Shown: one piece after another, positions 10,217-19,360 of the stretch
Layout of the letters: every line of letters begins with the position of its first letter
Position numbering within the stretch: the stretch's first letter is position 1
Assembly: GCA_001574975.1 (NCBI GenBank)
Contig: KQ965890.1
Coordinates: 1-57,435, forward strand
Reading direction: 5' to 3'
DNA: 57,435 nt
Source: Gonapodya prolifera JEL478
Taxonomy: Eukaryota; Monoblepharomycota; Monoblepharidomycetes; Monoblepharidales; Gonapodyaceae
Position numbers and translations under genes: made by a program
Notes under the pieces: model-generated
What the model was told of the DNA's origin: nothing
The model's database searches: none
What the model saw: the letters and a program-made list of their open reading frames with translations, nothing else

Positions 10217-10548
10217 AAGCGCTCGCCAATGCGACCACCAAACCCAGTCAAACAACTCACATGCACGCCCCGTAGTGAGATCGTTCCTTTTCGCCCGGGA
10301 ATTGGCTCCGAATCGCCCTGGGGGAGGAGGAAATGAGTCTCCGCCGTGGGAACCCGCTGGTGGAAAAAGTCATCGTAGCCGCGACGGGACTCACCGAATT
10401 ACGATCGCACAGATTCAGCGATTGCAATACTGCAAAGATCGTCGCGGGATGGTGGGTGGGGCGGGCAGGGCAATCCTCTGAACTGGAAAAGTTTTATGTG
10501 TGGCCGGCACAATTTTTGGGCCAGGCTCTTATATTATGCAACTAGCTG
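10182..10548 (-). repeat. Right 367-bp terminal inverted repeat
   Basis: Reverse complement of 6730-7096. It holds the start codon of the accessory gene at 10216 and the same intron-like segment (10394 down to 10318). The inner boundary is sharp: the two TIRs diverge immediately after the GCCCAA at 7091-7096, in the middle of codon 12. Confidence 0.93.
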
Positions 10549-13330
10549 TAATCTCAAAGCCTGGTATATGCATTCTTATGTGAGGTTGTTCCTTACTTTT
10601 TGACCAGTGAGCTTTCTTCTCCCATTGACCAAATTTGCTAGCATGTATTGTGTCTTTGTTGAAGACTCTGGCAAGTGACCTTTCTCTACTTTGTTAGAGC
10701 AGTGTCTTGAATGTGACCTTGACTTGCCAAGCTGCCTGAAACTCACTTTAACACTGACAAACCACTCTTTTCAAGAAACCTTGCTTGAAGCTAAATAGCT
10801 GCATGGTGAGGCATTCTACAGAAGCTTTTGTTTTTCCAGGTGGATCTCTGCTCTTTGTGCCCAAAGTTTGCCAAACTCACACAAATCTTGATCAGGAGTG
10901 GGCTTTCTGCACCAATCAACCTTCTGCTAATGTGTAGTCCACAGTATGCTGTTGCGGCAACCATAATAACTCTGTTGCATGACATGAGATCATTGTTCTA
11001 ATGTGGGTAGTTCCTTGTTGTATCCCAAGACTGGAGCTGATTTATTATAGTTGAATCCCTTAGGCTCATTCTAGATGAGTTGTTGTTGGCTTCATGTAGT
11101 CTTCCTGTGGATGACATGGTGCTGTTACTACATCTCTAGTTTTGTCACTACTCACACCAGCTACCTAATGTAGAATCTGCTGAAAGGTGAAGCAGATGAA
11201 GTAGGGGTTTTCCTGCTCCCCTGTTTGTGGTAAGAGTGTTTTGGAATCAACAGTCAGCATGATGTGATATTGTTTTTGTGTTTGGTGCCTGGAGTGTGCT
11301 AGTGGACAATTGTCTTCCTCCCCACTTATTGCCAGAGCAGTGTCCAGAGTTTGGGCTCTCACACTCTTAACTGCCTGGACAATTGGTATAAACTGCCACC
11401 ATCTCTCTCCAGAATAACACATTCAAAAATCAAGTGGTGCTTTGTACATAGTCACACTCTCTGTCATAGCATAATTTTGTCTTCTTCAATCATATAGATG
11501 TGAATTTATCAAACCCCAGATGCACAGCATTTGTTAGTTTGCAAGCAATGCAGAGGCACAGGCTGTGACCATTGTGACAGCAGGTTCTGCCAGCACAGGT
11601 TAATTAAGGATTTTCCTTGGTTTGCACTTGTTGGCAAGTGTGGTTTTGAATCAATAGGTAATATGATATAATAGGTTTTGTGTGTTTGGTGGAGATGAAG
11701 TAGAAGATGGTGTTTTGTTTTGCCAGTGTGGTGTCAGGATTGTGTAATGTTGTGCTCTCATGCTGCCTGGACCAGGGTTCCTCCATAAAGTCTCCTCTTG
11801 AGTGTCATCTGAAGTTTAAGTGGTGCACAGTTGGACTATCTGCCAAAGCATTGTTTTTGCAGGTGGCTCTCTACAGACCAAGACCTAACTGTTGATGGCA
11901 CTTGGCACTGACTACCAATTCCATCTGATTCCACTGGGACTGTAAGAGTTGTGTTTGTGTAGCTGCTGCATAGTCCTGTTGTTGTGATGTTGTTGTATCA
12001 AACATTGCAGAAGAAGGCATATGTCAATATCACCTTTTTCTTGTTTGAGATTGGAGTAGCATCAGGTCAAACATGGGGGTGATGCTGCTTCATCTCAATT
12101 TCAAAGTCTGGCATGCCATTGTAAGGTTGTTTCTCTGATTGTGGCAAGTGGGTTGTTTGTCACATACTTGACTGACCAAACTCCACAATATGATGAATTG
12201 TGTATTTCTTGAACACTTTTGGGAGGTGATCAGTGTTTTTTGTTAAGTGGGACCTTGATTGTGCTGCTTATGCTGGAGGCCCCCATTTTTCCAGGTGGGT
12301 CTCTGCTTTCTGTTCCAACACAATGCAAAACTCACCTGAGACTTGAGGATGGCATGTTGTGCCAAGTAATGCTTCAGCTGATGTGTAGTACACAATTTGC
12401 TGTCACAGCATCCACAACAACAGTGCTGCATGACACAACATCATTTTTCAAATATGAGTAGTTCACTATCATATACCAAAACAGAAGCTGCTTAATTTGA
12501 AAACCAGGTCTGTCATGCCATGGATATTTGATGGTAGGTTAGTCATGATAGATTAGTCATGATAGAGATGGGTGACAATGAGATTGGTTCTGGGCAGGCA
12601 GGCATCAGTGGAGGGGAGTTGGTGCAGGCAATTTTGGGTCAGGAGGGTGCCAGGGTGGTATGGGTGGAAGTGAGAGGTGTGTGTTTAATATCAGTAGTTC
12701 CATCTCCTTGGATCTGAAGTTGCATGTGTGGTGCAGTTAGACTTAGGGGTGGGCTCCCCACTGTACAAGAGTGTATGTAGAAGAGTTTCCTTAGGTTTTT
12801 ATCAATCAAATTACAAAATGTGTTTTCTGTACCATGGGGGCACAGTGTGCTGCATCTGTTTGTAAGCAATGTGGAGGCATGGCCCGTGACTGGATTGGCT
12901 GCAGGTTCTTCCACCATTCTGCTGGCATGGTTTAATTAAGGATTTTCCTTGGGGTGTGTAGGTGGCAAGTGTGGTTTTGAATCAGTGGCAGATGTGTTCA
13001 ATATTTTTTGTGCATTGGGGCACTAGTTATAGTAGAAGATGGTCTCTTCGCCAGAGCAAGTGTCGTGAGTGTGGCATGTTGCACTCCCACACTGTCAATA
13101 GGTGTATCCCAACAGTCTCTCCTCCTGTGTCACTTAAAGTTGAAGTGCAACTCAGTCAGACTGTCTCCCAAAGTCTTGTTTTGCCAGAGTAACGTCAGGA
13201 GTGTGGAATGTTGCACTATCATGCTGCCTGGATTTTGTTTGCTCTCCTCAAGTGTCACATGAAGTTTGCGTGGCATGTGGCCTGGCTGTCTGCCAAAGTG
13301 TTGTTTTGCCGGAGCAATGTTGGATTGACA
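10549..13330. repeat. CpG-erased repeat block (rest of repeat R copy 1, plus copies 2 and 3)
   Basis: Starts with the right half of the copy interrupted at 6730, then a second copy (about 11430-12520) and a third partial copy (about 12600-13300). Reading every line, I find one CpG between 10507 and 12884 (at 10955), while TG and CA are abundant. No coding capacity remains. Recurring landmarks are TTTTTGCAGGTGG followed by CTCTACAGAC, and CTTAGGTTTxxxTTxAATxA. The pattern fits methylated, deaminated transposon remains. Confidence 0.8.
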
Positions 13331-14366
13331 TCTCATCATTCTACTCTTCAATGCATGATGGCCAGTGTAAAAGAACTATGTAGTTGAATACATAATGATT
13401 GTATTTACAGCAAATACACTTGATTAAAGGTGGAGAAACGTTGTCTATTGTGAGGAGGCTGGTTTGGCTAGTTGCTGGTGAGAGCTGAGTGTGGCGCATG
13501 GTGCTGGTGTAGGGGAAACCAGCCAAGACCTCACAGAGATGGTTGTGTGGGACAGGACAAAAAGAGTCATGGGAGAGATCCAAGGACAGGAGAGAGAACT
13601 GCAAGGAGACTAGCTCAGATGGAGAGTATAGAGAGCAACATTATAACATACTAAAGTTTGGACTAAGGAGCAGAGTTTCACCATGAGGATAGTCTTATTC
13701 TCTTAGCCACTACTGTACAAGCATTGTTTATAAAGTCCAAAGTCCTAAGTCCATTACAAAACACACTGAAGCCCCAATACAGTCCACTTCCGTGCTGTCC
13801 AACTGTCCTCTTTGTTGTTAGAATGTTTGGAGCAATGGCTAACTGATGGTAGTGTTGGAGGTGGAATGACATGAACTTGTCAGGGCTGAGCCCAAGCCCT
13901 GACACTATTTTGTATTCAATTGAGAGCGCAGTGTGCTCTCTGCTGCACACAAGTCTCAATTATTTTGTTTCGCTTTCCTCAGTGCTATCTGGGCTGCCAT
14001 GCCATGAATTGGTCTCGGTTTGAGTTTTTCCATGCCCAATCAGGACGCGAGACAGGCAGCTCTGCCTTGCCAACTCCACATGCATTTACGTCTCCCTTAA
14101 ATGACTGGCTAAAACAAAAGCTTAGCTACCGTAAATGCAAAATGGTCCGTGCACGTGTAGGCAATAGGTGTAAAACGAAACGCACTTGGCAAAAACGCCA
14201 CGTCTTGCCTGCCACGGACAGTAGGATTGGTTTGACAGCTCTGGTCTGCCACTGTACACCAATCCCAATGTGGTACAGCGGAAGGCATACAGTGCATTGA
14301 AGCATGGCGACCACAGATTCTGTTTGAAGCGCTTTTTCCCTTGAAAATGGGTTGGATTTAAATATT
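13331..14366. other. Intergenic/repeat-derived DNA with a strong hairpin
   Basis: No gene recognised. A perfect 10-bp inverted repeat, TGTCAGGGCT..AGCCCTGACA, with a 7-nt loop, lies at 13878-13904. Its TG..CA ends look like those of an LTR, but I found no partner LTR. CpG is present again from about 13440 onward. Confidence 0.45.
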
Positions 14367-14639
14367 AGGGACCTTGCGCAACAATTTATTTTTCACTCAC
14401 AAAAATAGTTTACGTGCCTCAAGTGAAAACTTGATTATTGACCTTGCACACAATTAAAAAACATCAATACCCAATTCTTTCCCTGATGGACTGATCCTCC
14501 TTAGAGCTTGCAGGAATGGCCGTCATGAGCACGCGACAGAGGCAGGAACAGCGGCAGCGCCGGATTTTGCTCCAGGCGGCGCTCACCCCTTGCCGCTTCA
14601 ATCATCCCACAGGAACACCCTACTTTCCCCTCCACTTGC

Positions 14640-15698
14640 ATGGATCTGGACGCAATGACACCTGCGGACTGTAGGCTGAGGTTTAGGTGAGTTGCTGTGC
14701 CATTCTCTCCACGGATCGGGCATTGGATGACCTGGGCAGTGTCTGTGGTCAGGTTTGACAAAACCGACATGCCCTGTCTCCAACAAGCCCTCCACATACC
14801 CGCGATTGTCAGCACGGACAACAGACTGATAGTACCTGGGATTGAGGTACTCTGTATTGTGCTCCGCCGCCTCTCCTTCCCCACCCGCTTGGATGACCTC
14901 AGCAAGGAGTTTGGCTGCGAAGGCAGTGAGATTTCATGGATTTACCAGTGGGGCGTCGCCCACATCTGCACACTATTCAGTGATGTTTTGTACTGAGACA
15001 AGGATCGGCTCACATTGGAGGTTCTCCAGGAATACGCGGATGCTGTTTGGGATGCTGGCGCACCATATGTGGATTGCTTTGGATTCGTGGATGGCACGGT
15101 CTGGCAGATATCCAGACCATTGCAGTATCAGCGGCAATCGTTTAACGGACATCTTTGAGTACCGGCACTAAAGTTTCACAGAATTATGGCCCTGGACGGG
15201 ATCATGATACATCTTGGGGGGCAATTCAACGGCCCATTTCACAACATTACTTTATGGAAACAGAGCGGGATCAAAGATCTTCTTGTTGAACATGGTGAGT
15301 GCCGCAATTGTTGTTGTTTGCCCTCAAATCGGTGCTCTACGCCCTTTTCAGCTTTTGGTCCCAACGGCAAAATTCTCTTTGTCTACGGTGACCCTGGGTA
15401 CTCAGGCAAATTCCCCCACCTCCAGTACCCCTTCAAGTTGGCTTTTCCGACGCCGGAACAGCACGCTTGCAATGTGGAGATGAGCCGGCATTGGATTTGT
15501 GTGGAGTGGGGATGGGGTAAGGCGAAAACAGAATTCGCCACTCTGGACTGGCGGCAAATGCAAAAGGTTTTGTTGTCTCCAATTGCATTATATTTTTGTT
15601 GTGGTATTTTACTAACTAATGCTCATACATGTCTGTACAGGAGTGAAACGTCGTCGCACTTTCAGTGCTGCCCCCCCCCCTATTGGAACATTATTTAA
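14640..15698 (+). pseudogene. PIF/Harbinger transposase (DDE_Tnp_4 fold), two in-frame TGA codons
   Basis: Exons 14640-14686, 14753-15294 and 15352-15698 with introns of 66 and 57 nt. Recognisable parts are FGFVDGTVWQISRP with the first catalytic Asp, VYGDPGYSG with the second, VEWGWGKAKTEF with the likely Glu, and the typical family ending LLTNAHTCLY. The frame is continuous except for TGA at 14994-14996 (between LY and DKDRL) and at 15156-15158 (between FNGHL and VPALKF). Related transposases have Arg at the second place, so CGA to TGA is the simplest history. The true 5' end may lie upstream near 14516 in another frame, which would imply one more lesion. Confidence 0.85.
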
Positions 15699-15878
15699 GT
15701 GTAAACCAATAAATTTTATAAACTTCTAATTAATAATATTATTACTGCTCTTTGCTGGTTGGAGGGGCTGGATGAGGCAAACAAGCAAATCCCGCATCGC
15801 TCGGTTGGTCTCCCCCCTTTGTTCCCGCTCCTTCCTCTGTTCTTCCAACTGCGCCCTCTGCAACTCCAGCTCCTCTCG

Positions 15879-17193
15879 TCAAAGTGCCCAGTCCTGAGTC
15901 TGTTTGTCCATCATTTGGGCAAGAGTGTCGATGACGGGATCCGGCCTCTTGTTTTCCTTGTCCATGAGGTCCTTGATGTCCCTAAGCATGTCACATGCAT
16001 CCTTTGCAACTGTTCGCCACTTTTTGGCCAGGGGTGTTCTCTCCAGCTCCGACAACTCCTTGCTGTTGCCACTCCCTGTCCTTGTCCGAACACCTATCTT
16101 GTTGGATAGGCGCCGCAGAGCGTTTTCACGAGTCACTGGCATAGAGAAGATTAGATTAGTGCTAAAACAGTTGCAAAGGCTGTAATCGCCTGTGCATTGC
16201 TTCAATAAACAGGACTCACCTGCATGTATCTGCATTTCCATGTTTTGTTTCCTCGTGACTTCATTCCGCCTTGCATCTTGCTCCACCGTGTATCCTGTAT
16301 ACTTGGTAGGGGTTTGCGTGTGCAATCATGGGCAGGGCACCGTGGGGGGGTTAGAATTAATTTGATTTGTGCGCGAAATTTGAAAACTCACCGCTGCCCA
16401 GTATTTCTTGGCCAACTTGTCCAAATGAGTGTACTCCTCATCGTCTCCAGATTTCTTGAGAGCGTCAATGTTCTTCTCGCGATACGCATCCAGCACTTGT
16501 TCCAGTTTTCAGGTGACATTGGTGGCATTGGCACCTGCGTGGGCAAGGGGGTTGAGGTTCACGAGCACGTCCATGAGCTCCTCATAGTTCTCCACCAGTG
16601 TTTGTCCCGGGATGCGTCAAAAAGGCTCCATTTCGATGGCAAGTTGGAGAAGGTGGAGGACCTTTGCCATTGGCCATTGGAATGGCACCTTCCTTGGTCC
16701 ACCAGCGCCTGGCTCGTTGCCAATTGCCACATATTGTTGGTTGAGCTGCATTAGGGGGCAAGATGGCTGCGGGGACGGCATATCGAGGGGGGGAAAGGCA
16801 GTAAAGTTTGTGGCGACTTACTTGGGGTTTCTGCAGTCCGATTGGAGCCACGAGTCCACCATTCAGTTGATTCCTATAGTCCTTCCTTTGTCGCTTCTCT
16901 TCCGCAGTAAGGCAAGGCCGTCCGGGGCCGCGCTTCACCTTCTTGGGTTGTCCGTGCCCCATGCTGCGTTGGGAGTTGATTTGGGGCGGGGGCGCGCATC
17001 CGAGAGGTGCAGCACCCAAATCAGATGTCTCGTTGTTGGAATTGGTGGGGTATTGGATGGGGGTGGACCTGGGGATGAAGGGGAAAGGCGACGACAAGCG
17101 GTCAAATTCATGTCACCGCCATGGGGTGATTCTGGGCTTTTGAGGCCCGCGGCTGCAGCGAGGAACTCACATGATGTCTGTGATGTCGTCCAT
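15879..17193 (-). pseudogene. Harbinger Myb/SANT-like DNA-binding partner, two in-frame TGA codons
   Basis: In this superfamily the second protein binds the TIRs and brings the transposase into the nucleus. The model starts at the ATG at 17193 (MDDITDI), splices into a Pro/Asn-rich segment, then a basic patch with PKKVKRGPGRP, a long helical SANT-like region ending LDKLAKKYWAA, and a C-terminal helix rich in Lys/Asp. In-frame TGA codons at 16617-16619 and 16509-16511 are in the same frame, and the protein-like sequence continues on both sides (EPF/RIPGQT and NVT/KLEQVL). Both would be repaired by CGA. Several GT..AG introns join the pieces. Confidence 0.7.
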
Positions 17194-17471
17194 TGACGGA
17201 CGTTGGTCTAGTAGCGAGGGGGCAGCGAAGAAGTAATTTTCATTCAAGGGGGTTTCTAGCGTGATTTTCACTCATGCATTTTCACTACAAAATATCCTTG
17301 GCATTAAGTAGCCGAATGAAAATGTGCGAGTGAAAATTATTGCGCAAGGTCCCTATTTAGGATGTCGGTTATGAACGGATAAACTTTACCGTGTTCGGTT
17401 GGAAAATTAACTCACCGGACCGCTACGACGACGGCTAACTTTCTCAGGTTGCTTGGAGGGTACGTTGGTGC

Positions 17472-17970
17472 ATGAAATTGTCTTTATCATTGTTCCGTCT
17501 GCTAACTGTTTCACGCTTGACAAAAGACGCGAACCGTTTTCGCAGCGCTGTTGGCATCGCCGTATTCCAGACCGTGTTTTCAAACGCTCTCAAGTCCAAA
17601 CTTGTGGATTATTTCGCGTCAGTGGCCGTGGACTACAACCTTACACCCGAGCAGCTTGCCGTACGTTTTTTCCTGGTCGATACAGTGCAAGCTCGCAAGC
17701 TCAGATCCTTAATCTTAAGACCATCCGTCCGTTCTGCAGCTCTACAGCGCGTATCTCAACACCCGCTACTCGGCCCACCGAGCAGACATTTCCTCGCTTC
17801 CCACTGACGCCATCGCCGCCCGGACCGAAGCGTACATACAAGCAACAGTCGACGGGCTCCGTTTGTCGTTCATCTCGGAGGCAGGGATTATAGGCTTGGG
17901 CGTCCTGCTCCTGGTTTTCGCAAGGCACGTGCCGTTGATGAGGACGATAGTACCTGTGGATGATAAGTGA
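17472..17970 (+). pseudogene. 3' end of a major facilitator (14-helix type) transporter
   Basis: Two exons, 17472-17660 and 17740-17970, with a 79-nt intron, phase 0. The first has GIAVFQTVFSNALKSKL, like the conserved segment before the last loop of DHA2-type drug/proton antiporters. The second ends in a membrane helix, GIIGLGVLLLVFARHVPL, and a short tail. Only about the last 140 residues of an expected 500 or more are present. The missing part lies where the Harbinger element sits, and I find no N-terminal half on its far side. Family assignment is an inference from these segments; the gene is clearly incomplete. Confidence 0.5.
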
Positions 17971-18281
17971 CGGAGTACACGTGGAGAGGTGGTGCTAGTA
18001 ATTGTGCGTATTGCTTACTGTATATCATGTATACCATGATCGTAAGCTTTACATTGGAGAGAATGTATGTTGATATGTTGATTAGGGTGGAAAAAAAGCG
18101 AAGGCCGACCACGGTCAGTCACCACTCACCAGCCAACACCCAGCACGCTGCACAAGGAAACGCGAGGCGGACGCGGAGTCACGCGCTGGTCGTCGCTTGC
18201 GTGCGTTTACTTCCCTAGTGCTTTGACCCGACTCGCATTCATCTGGTTACGTGACTCTCGCTGTCCAGTTTTGCATTCGCA

Positions 18282-19300
18282 ATGTCGCACATCCCCACCC
18301 AGCCGGACGGGGCACTTGCTGCCACGCTCATGCAGCGCCTTTTGCAGACCCAATCAACGTCAGCACCCAACCCATCCCTCCTCACAGTCCCGCAATCCAC
18401 ATTCTCCGTGACATCCTCGCCCGGTCGCTCACCCAACACCTCCGTCATCTCGCCCTCATCCGCCGCCTCAAACTCTCCCACGAGCGTTGCAGTCAGCCCT
18501 GGTATCGTCGCGCCACAGCCGTCAAAGCCGGGAGCGGGGTCGTTCAAGTTCGACCCAAAATCGGGTCTGGGCCGAATCAAGGTCGCCCGCCATTTCCAGC
18601 TCAAGAAGGACCCGGCGATTCGCGCGTCTCCGTCACCGCAACCGCTGAATGGCGCTGCTGCTGCGTCCCCACGGACTCTGCCTGGTGGAATGGGGGGAAC
18701 AGCAACCTCACCAACTCTTCCTCGACCTCTTCCCAACACTACCACCACTCGACCAGGCCAATCAACCCAATCCCAAAAACAACCCGTCGTACAAAGTCAA
18801 CGCGTTATCCCTCTGAAGTCCGGTTTCTCGAGACAAGCCATTGCCGCCTCCCTCTCCGACGGCTCTGCCGGCCCACTCCGGCACAACGTCGCCCGCTTCC
18901 TCAACTCGTATCGCAAACACGCTGTCAACGTCGCCGACTGGGAACGGCCCATCACGTGGCGTCGCGTGAACCCGGCACGGGAGAAGCGGGACCGGGAGCG
19001 TGAGGCCAGGGAGAGAGAGATCAAGGCCCAGAGGGATTTGGCGGATTTGGCGAGAGTCAAGGCAGAGGCTGCTGCTGCTGCGCCGGGGCTATCCCCCTTC
19101 GGTCTCGAGGGAGCGGCGAATGGTAATGGCGTCAAGATGGACCCTGTCATGGCGTTGAAGATGGAACTTGCCGGCGGTTCGGCGGTTACCATAAAGCCCG
19201 AGGCCATGGACGTAAAGCCCCCCTCAGTGAGTCTCCTCACTGCTAACTACTTCTCGTTTTTTCGCCATAGAACATGTCTCAAATGCTGCCCTCTTTCATT

Positions 19301-19360
<60 letters not shown>

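Larger units (their letters stand above)
6730..10548. mobile_element. Complete Tc1/mariner (IS630) superfamily DNA transposon with two convergent genes
   Basis: A 3,819-bp element flanked by the dinucleotide TA on both sides (6728-6729 and 10549-10550), the target duplication typical of IS630/Tc1/mariner elements. Its ends are perfectly paired 367-bp TIRs starting CAGCTAGTTGCATAATATAA. Inside are a DD34E transposase gene on the plus strand and a six-exon accessory gene on the minus strand, tail to tail with 131 bp between stop codons. Both reading frames are open, so the copy looks recent. It sits in a CpG-depleted repeat whose uninterrupted paralogue at about 12080-12140 shows the empty site. 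The long TIRs and second gene depart from the textbook short-TIR, single-gene Tc1 plan. Confidence 0.93.
14367..17354. mobile_element. PIF/Harbinger-type DNA transposon, inactivated
   Basis: About 2,988 bp with inverted ends AGGGACCTTGCGCAA at 14367 and its reverse complement ending at 17354. The flanking ATT on each side is a possible 3-bp target duplication (14364-14366, 17355-17357); the family usually duplicates TTA or TAA, so this is slightly atypical. It carries a DDE_4-type transposase (plus) and a Myb/SANT-like partner (minus), convergent with 180 bp between them, which is the classic two-gene Harbinger plan. Both genes have in-frame TGA codons, so this copy is dead. Confidence 0.85.

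Noticed and set aside
6730-10548. A Helitron or an LTR element at this place.
   Set aside because: The TA duplication, long TIRs and DD34E motif define the IS630/Tc1/mariner class.
10549-13330. Short open frames across the CpG-poor block.
   Set aside because: They arise because loss of CpG and high TG content produce open stretches by chance; none resembles a protein or keeps the same frame between repeat copies.
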